This document shows, piece by piece, positions 1-6,757 of a DNA stretch of 13,028 bases (positions within the stretch are counted from its first letter, which is position 1; every line of letters begins with the position of its first letter). The position numbers were made by a program, and so were the translations under genes. Origin of the DNA: CAYJBP01 sp964372025 (GTDB lineage Bacteria; Bacillota; Dehalobacteriia; UBA4068); NCBI GenBank assembly GCA_964372025.1, contig CAYJPF010000071.1, positions 1 through 13,028 on the forward strand. The letters are read 5' to 3'. The notes below the pieces were generated by a model. That model ran no database searches and had not been told where the DNA came from. It was given only the letters and a program-made list of their open reading frames with translations.

Positions 1-24
1 AGCTATTGTATTTTAGAAATAGCT
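1..24. repeat. 7-bp inverted repeat overlapping the promoter; possible operator
   Basis: AGCTATT (1-7) and AATAGCT (18-24) are perfect inverted copies separated by 10 bp. The pair spans the -35 box and most of the spacer. It sits where a repressor or activator dimer could bind, or it may be the tail of a larger element cut by the window edge. It does not look like the ModE operator as I remember it, so no regulator is named. Confidence 0.4.
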
Positions 25-34
25 AGGTTATAAT
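6..34 (+). promoter_or_regulatory. Probable sigma-A promoter of the molybdenum cofactor operon
   Basis: A perfect -10 box TATAAT lies at 29-34. A partial -35 box TTGTAT (only TTG matches TTGACA) lies at 6-11, with the ideal 17-nt spacing. Transcription would start near 41, leaving a leader of only about 16 nt, which holds the GGGGGAG ribosome binding site (44-50) and little else. That leaves no room for a riboswitch downstream of this promoter. The boxes and spacing are seen directly; promoter activity is inferred. Confidence 0.6.
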
Positions 35-56
35 TAAAAAAAAGGGGGAGCTAACT

Positions 57-548
57 ATGTATACCTGTGCCATAATAACGCTAAGCGATAAAGGCTATAT
101 TGGCCAAAGAGAAGATAAAAGCGGCCCGCTACTAGCCGAAATACTAACTGCTAAAGGCTATGATATAGTAGAAAAGATCCTACTACCCGATCATAGCCAA
201 ATGCTAATCGATACCTTAAAAAAGCTTTGCGATCAGCAAAAAGTTAATTTAATTATAACCACCGGTGGTACAGGCATGGCGCCCACCGATATCACACCCG
301 AAGCCACCGCTAAAGTTATCGAGCGCGAAACCCCCGGCCTTGCCGAATATATGCGCCTAAAAAGTGCAACCATAACCGAGCGTGCCATCCTATCCCGGGG
401 CAAATGCGGGATCAGAAAGTCTACTTTAATTATCAACTTGCCGGGTAGCCCCAAAGCCGCCCAAGAATGCATATCTTTTATTATTGACCAATTAGATCAT
501 GGCCTGGATATGCTTAATCAAAATGATGGCGAATGTGCTCGCCCTTAG
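57..548 (+). CDS. mogA: Molybdopterin adenylyltransferase, MogA/MoaB family
   Basis: This 163-residue protein belongs to the MogA/MoaB/Cnx1G family, which adenylates molybdopterin with ATP before metal insertion. Family signatures are visible: TTGGTG then TPEAT around residues 68-84, the TPGLAEYMR stretch near 92-100, and LPGSPKAA near 128-135. Length matches the family (about 160-170). The ATG at 57 follows a GGGGGAG ribosome binding site by 6 nt and is the first gene after the promoter. It ends 21 nt before moeA. MogA and MoaB are hard to tell apart by sequence alone; in bacteria with only one copy the MoaB-type protein does the MogA job, so the symbol is provisional. Its codons are unusually rich in CTA leucine and C-ending codons compared with genes further right. 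Confidence 0.9.
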   Translation: MYTCAIITLSDKGYIGQREDKSGPLLAEILTAKGYDIVEKILLPDHSQMLIDTLKKLCDQQKVNLIITTGGTGMAPTDITPEATAKVIERETPGLAEYMRLKSATITERAILSRGKCGIRKSTLIINLPGSPKAAQECISFIIDQLDHGLDMLNQNDGECARP

Positions 549-569
549 CCCATAATCAGGAGGAATAAG

Positions 570-1796
570 ATGTTTTTGCAAACCATTAGCCTGGAGCAGG
601 CTTTAAGCATTTGCCAAGATAATTTTGCTGCTTGGTCGCTTAAAACTAGGCAAATTGATTTAAGTAGCAGCTATAACCACTATTTAGCCGAGGATATTTA
701 TGCCGAATACGATTTGCCGCCTTTTGCCAAATCCACCGTAGATGGCTATGCGGTAAGAGCCGCCGACACCTTCGGTGCGGCCGATAGCATCCCCTCTATC
801 TTAAAATTAGCCGGCGAGATAGCAATGGGCAAAGCGCCGCAAGCTGCAATTAAGCCCGGCTTTTGCTATTATATCCCCACCGGCGCCGCCTTGCCCCAAA
901 ACTGCGATGCGGTAATTATGCTGGAACATTGCCAGGTATATAATCAAAAATTAATTGGCCTGCATAAACCGGTTAGCAAAGGCCAAAATATTATCTATCA
1001 GGGCGAGGATGTGCAAAAAGGCCAATTGCTTTTAAGCAAGGGCCAAAAAATTGGCTTAAGCCAAATTGCTGCCCTAAGTGCTATGGGCAAAGCCCAAATT
1101 ACGGTTTATCAGCCGCCGCAAATAGCTGTAATCTCCACCGGCGACGAGATTATGGACTTAAACCAAAGCCTAAATGGGGCGCAAATATATGATATCAATA
1201 GTCATACTATTAGTTACTTAGCCGCCCAAATCGGCTGGCAAGTTATTAGCAGCCAAATTATCAGTGATGATAGCAAACATTTAACGGATGCTTTAAGTGC
1301 AAGCCTGGCCAAGGCCGATTTGGTACTTATGTCGGGCGGCAGCTCGGCCGGAGCTAAGGATTTTGGGGCTGCTGCGATATTAGCCCAGCCCAAAGGCCAA
1401 ATCCTGGCACATGGTTTGGCTTTAAAGCCGGGCAAGCCCACAATTATCGCCAAAGCCGCCGACAAGCCGATACTTGTTTTGCCGGGGCATCCGGTGGCGG
1501 CAATTATGGTTTTTCAGGAGTTGCTTAAGCCCTTTTGGGCGGCCAAAATTGGCCTAGATGAGCCCGATAATTATTTGCAGGCCACTTTAACCGCTAATTT
1601 GCATGCAGCCGGTGGCAAAATTACTTATCAGGCTGTTAAAATCCGCGAGCAAGATGATAAGTATTTAGCCGAGCCGATTTATGGTAAATCGGGCAATATC
1701 AGCCTTTTGCTTAATGCCGATGGCTATATTCAGATGGCAGCCAATTGCGAAGGGCTGCTTAAAGGTAGCTTGGTAAAAATAAAATTATTTGATTGA
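570..1796 (+). CDS. moeA: Molybdopterin molybdenumtransferase MoeA (canonical copy)
   Basis: This 408-residue enzyme inserts molybdate into adenylated molybdopterin made by MogA. The family motifs are in order: STVDGYA (55-61), IPTGA (102-106), GED (145-147), STGDEI (189-194), SGGSSAG followed by KD (255-264), KPGKP (286-290) and LPGHPVA (304-310), then a C-terminal beta domain IV. The residues I equate with the E. coli active-site set (D58, T104, D147, E193, the DD pair 233-234, D264, K286, K289, P305, P308) are all present, so it should be active. The start at 570 follows AGGAGG with ideal spacing. The stop overlaps the upstream region of the next moeA, whose ribosome binding site (GAGG 1795-1798) straddles this stop, indicating translational coupling. 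Confidence 0.95.
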   Translation: MFLQTISLEQALSICQDNFAAWSLKTRQIDLSSSYNHYLAEDIYAEYDLPPFAKSTVDGYAVRAADTFGAADSIPSILKLAGEIAMGKAPQAAIKPGFCYYIPTGAALPQNCDAVIMLEHCQVYNQKLIGLHKPVSKGQNIIYQGEDVQKGQLLLSKGQKIGLSQIAALSAMGKAQITVYQPPQIAVISTGDEIMDLNQSLNGAQIYDINSHTISYLAAQIGWQVISSQIISDDSKHLTDALSASLAKADLVLMSGGSSAGAKDFGAAAILAQPKGQILAHGLALKPGKPTIIAKAADKPILVLPGHPVAAIMVFQELLKPFWAAKIGLDEPDNYLQATLTANLHAAGGKITYQAVKIREQDDKYLAEPIYGKSGNISLLLNADGYIQMAANCEGLLKGSLVKIKLFD

Positions 1797-1803
1797 GGTA
1801 ATT

Positions 1804-3651
1804 ATGGCGAGAAATATATTTATCGAAAATAATGATCCCCAAGAACATTTTGAGGCCTATTTTAATCAGTTTAATTTAGCTAAAACCGAACTTATCTCCA
1901 CTACCGAGGCTTTAGATAGGATAACGGTTAGGCCAATTTATGCTGCCGTTTCCGACCCTTGCTTTAATGCAGCGGCCATGGATGGCATTGCCACCATTGC
2001 CGTCCAAACCGTAAGCGCTCATCAATCTAATCCCTTGCTTTTGCAGGCCGGTAGCTATTGCTATGTTAATACCGGCGATTTGGTGCCGCCCCCCTTTGAT
2101 TGCGTGATTATGATCGAAGATATCAGCCCGCAGGAGGATGATGCTTTGCTGATTATCGAATCGGCGCATCCTTGGCAGCATATGCGCATGGTGGGCGAAA
2201 GTGTGGTTCAGGGCGAAATGCTGCTTAAATCGCAGCATCAAATCAGGCCGATGGATATTGGCGCTTTGCTTTCGGGCGGGGTAGGGCAAATTGAGGTTTA
2301 TCAGCAGCTTAAGATGGGTATTATCCCCACCGGTGCCGAATTGGTAACCACGGTGGAGGAGCTAAAACCGGGCAAGCTGATGGAATATAATTCCCATGTT
2401 TTTAGCGGCTTGGCCAGCCAATATGGGGCAATTGCTAAAACGTATCCGATAGTTAAAGGCGAGCAGGCCGATTTGGAGCAGATGATCAAAAAGGCTGTAG
2501 ACGAAAATGATTTGCTGATTATCAATGCCGGTAGCTCGGCAGGAAGCCGTGATTTTACAGCGCCGGCAATTAAGGCCTTGGGGCAAATCCATACCCATGG
2601 CCTGGCGATTAAGCCCGGTAAACCAACCATTTTAGCCCAAATTGATCATAAACCGGTGCTGGGCGTGCCCGGCTATCCGGTTTCGGCCTATTTGGTTTTC
2701 GAAAAATTTGTTAAGCCCTTTTTAAGCGCCCAAAAGCGGCCGCAAATCGAGGCTAAAATTACTCGTAACCTGGTATCGGGCTTAAAGCATAGCGAGTTTA
2801 TTCGGGTTAGCCTGGCTAAAATTGATGGCGAATATTTGGCCACCCCCCTAGAGCGGGGCGCGGCCTCGATTATGAGCCTGGTTAAGGCCGATGGCTTGGC
2901 CACGATTGAGCGCAATGTGGAGGGTATAGAGCAGGGGCAAAGCCTAGCGGTGGAATTAATGCGCCCTTTAAGCGAAATTGAGCAAACCCTGGTTTTTATC
3001 GGCAGCCATGATTTATTATTGGATGAAATGGCCGATATTTTGCCGATTAAATCCAGCCATGTGGGCAGTATGGGTGGCTTAATGGCCTTGCAAAAAGGGC
3101 TTTGTCATTTAGCGCCGATTCATATTTTGGATGAAGAAACCGGCCTTTATAATCGCCAAATTGTGGCCGATATTTTGGGCGATGATTATATTATTATCAA
3201 AGGGGTAGCCCGGGTGCAGGGCTTTATCTGCCGTAAGGATGCGGCGTATCAATCTTTTAGCGATTTGGCTAAGCCCGGCATTGCCTTTGCCAATCGGCAG
3301 CGTGGTTCCGGTACGCGCATTTTGCTCGATTATCATTTAGCGCAATTAGATATCGATAGCAGCCAAATTTATGGCTATGATAAGGAATATACTACCCATA
3401 TGGCGGTGGCGGCGGCGGTGCAAAGTGGGGCGGCCGATTTGGGCTTGGGCGTTTATTCGGCGGCCAAGGCCTTGGATTTGGATTTTTACCCTTGCGCTAA
3501 TGAAGAATATGATTTTGTGCTAAAAAAATCCGATTTAGCCGATTTAAGGGTGCAAAATTTTATCGATTTGCTCAAAAGCGAGCGGTTTAAGGAGATTTTG
3601 GAGCGTTTAGGCGGCTATCAGTATGCGCAAAGCGGCCAAATTGATGGTTAG
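1804..3651 (+). CDS. MoeA paralog fused to a C-terminal PBP-like (LysR-substrate-like) domain
   Basis: This 615-residue protein has a complete MoeA module (about 1-390; MDGIA 59-63, NTGD 89-92, PTGAEL 175-180, NAGSSAGSRD 241-250, KPGKP 270-274, VPGYP 288-292). A PBP-like domain follows (about 394-607) with a GGLMAL stretch (424-429), HLAPIHILD (435-443) and RQRGSGTR (498-505). There is no signal peptide or membrane segment, so the ligand-binding domain acts in the cytoplasm. MoeA-PBP fusions are known in Clostridia; the ligand is not established to my knowledge, and an oxyanion or pterin is a guess. I chose ATG 1804, which has GAGG 5 nt upstream, over the in-frame TTG at 1789. Compared with its neighbour MoeA, the acidic GED position is GES (S133), and the DD pair near 219-220 is GE. 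Confidence 0.9.
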   Translation: MARNIFIENNDPQEHFEAYFNQFNLAKTELISTTEALDRITVRPIYAAVSDPCFNAAAMDGIATIAVQTVSAHQSNPLLLQAGSYCYVNTGDLVPPPFDCVIMIEDISPQEDDALLIIESAHPWQHMRMVGESVVQGEMLLKSQHQIRPMDIGALLSGGVGQIEVYQQLKMGIIPTGAELVTTVEELKPGKLMEYNSHVFSGLASQYGAIAKTYPIVKGEQADLEQMIKKAVDENDLLIINAGSSAGSRDFTAPAIKALGQIHTHGLAIKPGKPTILAQIDHKPVLGVPGYPVSAYLVFEKFVKPFLSAQKRPQIEAKITRNLVSGLKHSEFIRVSLAKIDGEYLATPLERGAASIMSLVKADGLATIERNVEGIEQGQSLAVELMRPLSEIEQTLVFIGSHDLLLDEMADILPIKSSHVGSMGGLMALQKGLCHLAPIHILDEETGLYNRQIVADILGDDYIIIKGVARVQGFICRKDAAYQSFSDLAKPGIAFANRQRGSGTRILLDYHLAQLDIDSSQIYGYDKEYTTHMAVAAAVQSGAADLGLGVYSAAKALDLDFYPCANEEYDFVLKKSDLADLRVQNFIDLLKSERFKEILERLGGYQYAQSGQIDG

Positions 3652-3652
3652 T

Positions 3653-4609
3653 ATGGAAGATAAATATCAACGCAAGATTAATTATGCCCGTATTTCGCTT
3701 ACCGATCGCTGTAATTTGCGTTGCCGCTATTGTATGCCGCCTGATGGTGTTGCTAAAAAGTTATGCCAGCAAATTATTAGCCTAGAGCAGGTAAAAGAGC
3801 TATGTATAGCCTTGGCCGATTTGGGCATCAGCAAAATTCGCTTTACCGGCGGCGAGCCTTTATTGCGTAAAGGGGTAGCTTATTTTATTGCCGATATTTG
3901 CCGTTTAGGCCTGTTTAAGCAGGTGGCTTTAACCAGCAATGGCCTTTTATTAAGCGAATATGGCAGCCTGCTTAAGCAGGCCGGGCTTAATACTGTAAAT
4001 TTAAGCCTAGATAGCCTAAACCCCGAGCTTTATCATAAACTAACCCATGGTGGCGACTTAAAGCAGGCCTTGCAAGGCTTGGATACGGCCTTAAGCCTAG
4101 GCTTTGATAAGATTAAAATTAATGCTGTTTTAACCGATTTGCATAGCGAGCAGGATTTAGCTGCTCTTTTGCAATTAACGGTGGATTATGATTTGGATAT
4201 GCGCTTTATCGAGCTGATGCCGATGGGCCAATGCGCTAGCTGGGCCGAAGAGCATTTTTGCGCAGCTACTAAAATCAAGCAGCTTTTTCCGGAATTAAGG
4301 GCTGTTATTAACCCCGACCCTCATTCGCCGGCTGTATTATATCAATTGCCCAATGGGCGGGGTAAAGTGGGTTTGATTACACCGCTTAGCTGCGCTTTTT
4401 GCGCAAATTGCAATCGGCTGCGCTTTACCGCCGATGGCATGATTAAGCCTTGTTTGCATTCCGACCGGGAATTGGATATCAAGGCTAGTTTTGGATGCAA
4501 AGAGCAGCTAAAGGCCAAGATTTGCCAGGCGATTATGCTTAAGCCCAAAGAGCATCAACTTAATCAAAAAAATTATATTAAACGAGAAATGAAAAATATT
4601 GGAGGCTAG
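3653..4609 (+). CDS. moaA: GTP 3',8-cyclase MoaA (radical SAM)
   Basis: MoaA converts GTP to 3',8-cyclo-7,8-dihydro-GTP, the first step of molybdenum cofactor synthesis. The N-terminal radical-SAM cluster motif CNLRCRYC is at 20-27 (CX3CX2C), with the SAM-binding GGEP at 66-69. The second cluster is C250-X2-C253-X13-C267 with the substrate-contacting NRLR between. The chain ends in Gly-Gly, the C-terminal tail known to be needed for MoaA activity. Length is 318 residues from ATG 3653, normal for the family. In-frame ATGs at 3623 and 3644 inside the preceding gene are alternatives. I prefer 3653 because the junction TAG-T-ATG is the same as at moaA/moaC, though no strong ribosome binding site is visible, suggesting coupled translation. 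Confidence 0.93.
   Translation: MEDKYQRKINYARISLTDRCNLRCRYCMPPDGVAKKLCQQIISLEQVKELCIALADLGISKIRFTGGEPLLRKGVAYFIADICRLGLFKQVALTSNGLLLSEYGSLLKQAGLNTVNLSLDSLNPELYHKLTHGGDLKQALQGLDTALSLGFDKIKINAVLTDLHSEQDLAALLQLTVDYDLDMRFIELMPMGQCASWAEEHFCAATKIKQLFPELRAVINPDPHSPAVLYQLPNGRGKVGLITPLSCAFCANCNRLRFTADGMIKPCLHSDRELDIKASFGCKEQLKAKICQAIMLKPKEHQLNQKNYIKREMKNIGG
4601..4605 (+). promoter_or_regulatory. Ribosome binding site of moaC, inside the moaA Gly-Gly codons
   Basis: GGAGG is formed by the last two sense codons of moaA (GGA GGC), which encode its functional Gly-Gly tail. It lies 5 nt before the moaC ATG at 4611 and decides that start over the in-frame TTG at 4599, which has no comparable site. Confidence 0.8.
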
Positions 4610-4610
4610 T

Positions 4611-5516
4611 ATGGAATTTAATCATTTTAATAGCGAAGGCAGAGCGGTTATGGTTGATGTTAATGATAAAAAGGCCAGCTCTCGTCAAGCTTTAGCCAAG
4701 GCGGAAATTATTATGGCTAAGGCTACTATTCAAAAAATTACAGAGGGGCAAATCAAAAAAGGTGATGTTTTGGCGGTGGCGCAGGTGGCCGGGATTATGG
4801 CTGCCAAAAAAACAGCCGATTTAATCCCGATGTGCCATAATCTGCCGCTTACAGCCTGCGATTTAAGCTTTATGCTTAGCGAAACCAAAATTATTATCAG
4901 CGCCAAGGTTAAAACCCTAGCCCCCACCGGGGTGGAAATGGAGGCCTTAACGGCGGCCTCGGTGGCTGCTTTAACCATCTATGATATGTGCAAGGCCATC
5001 GATAAGGAAATGCAAATTACTAATGCGGTTTTGCTGAGCAAAAGCGGTGGTAAAAGCGGCGATTATTGCCGCGAAATTGGCCGTGGACACCTGCTATCGG
5101 TAAATATCAGTGCTAAAAAAGGGCAAAAGAAAACGGCCGTTGATAATGCCTTGCTAATTGCCGATCATGGCCTGGAAAATGATGCCCATGCTGCAGCGGG
5201 CATTAGGCAAATTAGCCTACTGGCTCAAGAAAGTGTTGATAAAATGAAGGCCAAGGGGCTGGACTTTTTGATTTTTGGCAGCTTTGCCGAAAATTTAACC
5301 ACCGAGGGCATAATTTTGCATCAATTGCCGATTGGTTGCTATTTAAAAATTGGTGATAGCCTGCATCAGGTTAGCAAAATCGGCAAGGAATGCCATCATG
5401 GTTGCGCCATTAAAGAGCAAGCCGGCGATTGCATTATGCCCACCGAAGGCATTTTTACCAAGGTGATAGAAGGTGGCCGAATTAAGGCCGGTGATCAGAT
5501 AATTATCATGGGCTAG
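4611..5516 (+). CDS. moaC: Cyclic pyranopterin monophosphate synthase MoaC fused to a MOSC domain
   Basis: Residues 1 to about 155 are a full MoaC, which turns 3',8-cH2GTP from MoaA into cyclic pyranopterin monophosphate. Its key residues are visible: K50, MCHNLP with H76, GVEMEA with E109 and E111, and YDMCKAIDK with D125 and K128. Residues about 157-301 are a complete MOSC domain: DHGLENDAH (185-193), RQISLLAQES (199-208), FAENLTTEGI (225-234), GKECHHGC (258-265, conserved cysteine C261), then CIMPTEGIF. MOSC domains bind sulfur carriers or the cofactor in MOCOS, mARC and YiiM-type proteins. Small stand-alone MOSC proteins usually sit beside moaC or mogA in clostridial operons; here the two are one chain with no frameshift or stop between. 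It is the last gene of the cofactor set; 67 nt separate it from ruvC without a convincing terminator. Confidence 0.93.
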   Translation: MEFNHFNSEGRAVMVDVNDKKASSRQALAKAEIIMAKATIQKITEGQIKKGDVLAVAQVAGIMAAKKTADLIPMCHNLPLTACDLSFMLSETKIIISAKVKTLAPTGVEMEALTAASVAALTIYDMCKAIDKEMQITNAVLLSKSGGKSGDYCREIGRGHLLSVNISAKKGQKKTAVDNALLIADHGLENDAHAAAGIRQISLLAQESVDKMKAKGLDFLIFGSFAENLTTEGIILHQLPIGCYLKIGDSLHQVSKIGKECHHGCAIKEQAGDCIMPTEGIFTKVIEGGRIKAGDQIIIMG

Positions 5517-5583
5517 CAGGAAAGTCGCCTATCCGTGGCGAATTATTATCTGTTAAGAAACAACTGATTTTGCGGAGAAAATA

Positions 5584-6093
5584 ATGATAATTTTGGGTAT
5601 CGATCCCGGCACGGCAATTTGTGGTTATGGGCTAATTGAATATCAAAAGGGTCAAAATATTTTGCGCGATTATGGCTCGATTAAAACCAAGGCCGAATGC
5701 CCGATGCCGCAGCGCTTGCAAAGAATTTTTGGGGGAATTAATCAGCTGCTTACGGCCTATCAACCGCAAGTGGTGGCCGTGGAAAAGCTCTATTTTAATC
5801 GCAATATCACTACCGCCATACCGGTTGGCCAGGCCCGCGGGGTAATTTTGCTTGCCTGCGCCGAACAGGGCATAATGGTAGCCGAATATACGCCTTTGCA
5901 GGTTAAGCAGGCGGTTGCCGGCTATGGCAGGGCTAATAAGCCGCAAATGCAGGCCATGGTTAAGCGCATTTTGCAAATGCAGCAGATACCTAAACCCGAT
6001 GATGCCGCCGATGCCTTGGCCATTGCCATTACCCATAGCCGTTTTATGACCAATCAAATATTAATAGCCAATAAATTAGGAGGCCAAGGATGA
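5584..6093 (+). CDS. ruvC: Holliday junction endonuclease RuvC
   Basis: RuvC cuts four-way DNA junctions held by RuvA and driven by RuvB. The 169-residue length is typical. The four acidic catalytic residues of the RNase-H-like fold are in place: D7 in GIDPGT, E67 in VAVEKLYF, and D140 and D143 in KPDDAADALA. The start is supported by GGAG at 5574-5577 with 6 nt spacing. Its stop overlaps the ruvA start (ATGA at 6090-6093). The upstream 67-nt gap holds only a 5-bp stem (5525-5541) with no T tract, so readthrough from the cofactor operon is plausible. Confidence 0.96.
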   Translation: MIILGIDPGTAICGYGLIEYQKGQNILRDYGSIKTKAECPMPQRLQRIFGGINQLLTAYQPQVVAVEKLYFNRNITTAIPVGQARGVILLACAEQGIMVAEYTPLQVKQAVAGYGRANKPQMQAMVKRILQMQQIPKPDDAADALAIAITHSRFMTNQILIANKLGGQG

Positions 6094-6707
6094 TTGCTTT
6101 TATTCGTGGCTATATTGTAAGCCTGGAAGATGATTTGCTGATTATCGACAATAATGGCCTGGGCTATGCTGTTTTAATTCCCAGGCGGCGTTTAAATCAG
6201 AATTTGGCCATCGGTGAGGAAATTATGCTCCATACCCATTTGCAAATTAGGGAAGATGCCTGGCAATTATTTGGTTTTGGTGAATACGACCAGCTAAAGC
6301 TGTTTAGGCAATTATTGGCCGTATCGGGGATTGGTGCTAAAACCGCTTTGGCTATTGTGGATAATCTTAGTGTAAATGATATTAGCGTGGCCTTATCGGC
6401 CGGCGATTATAATTTATTCTGCAAAGTGCCGGGGGTGGGCAAAAAAACCGCCCAGCGCCTGGTGGTGGATTTAAAAGATAAATTTAGCTTTAATAGCCAA
6501 TTGGCTTTAGATCAAGAACAAATAGGCGCAGGTATAGGCGCTATGGCGCTTAATAATGATGATTTATTATTGCAGGCTTTAGGCCAATTGGGCTATAAGG
6601 GTGCCGAGGCCAGGGCTTTGGCTATTGCCGCCCGCAATAATTTGGGGGCAGATGCTAAGGCTAATCAGCTATTGCAAGAGGCCATGCGGCTGGCTGCCCA
6701 AAATTAA
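6090..6707 (+). CDS. ruvA: Holliday junction branch migration protein RuvA
   Basis: RuvA binds Holliday junctions as a tetramer and recruits the RuvB motor. At 205 residues it matches the family. The N-terminal OB-fold begins MIAFIRGYI; paired helix-hairpin-helix motifs follow, SGIGAKTAL near residues 79-87 and PGVGKKTAQRLV near 114-125. The C-terminal RuvB-contacting domain is at about 150-205. AGGAGG (6078-6083) lies 6 nt before the start, and the gene overlaps ruvC by 4 nt, so the two are translated together. Confidence 0.96.
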   Translation: MIAFIRGYIVSLEDDLLIIDNNGLGYAVLIPRRRLNQNLAIGEEIMLHTHLQIREDAWQLFGFGEYDQLKLFRQLLAVSGIGAKTALAIVDNLSVNDISVALSAGDYNLFCKVPGVGKKTAQRLVVDLKDKFSFNSQLALDQEQIGAGIGAMALNNDDLLLQALGQLGYKGAEARALAIAARNNLGADAKANQLLQEAMRLAAQN

Positions 6708-6757
6708 GCAGTTACTAAATATATTATGGCAGGAAAATACGCAGCTAGGAGGCCTTT

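Noticed and set aside
1..56. Molybdenum cofactor riboswitch ahead of mogA
   Set aside because: The predicted transcript leader is about 16 nt; the known Moco RNA is far longer. An element upstream of the window cannot be excluded.
3401..3434. GGCGGC-rich run in moeA-PBP as a microsatellite
   Set aside because: It is short and imperfect and is explained by an Ala/Val-rich helix encoded with GCG and GTG codons.
5525..5541. Possible terminator between moaC-MOSC and ruvC
   Set aside because: The stem TCGCC/GGCGA is only 5 bp with a 7-nt loop and no T tract follows, so it is unlikely to end transcription.
5632..6057. A 141-codon open frame on the - strand across ruvC
   Set aside because: It lies wholly antisense to a clear ruvC with intact catalytic residues, has no ribosome binding site that I see, and its product resembles nothing. 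It is a by-product of codon bias.
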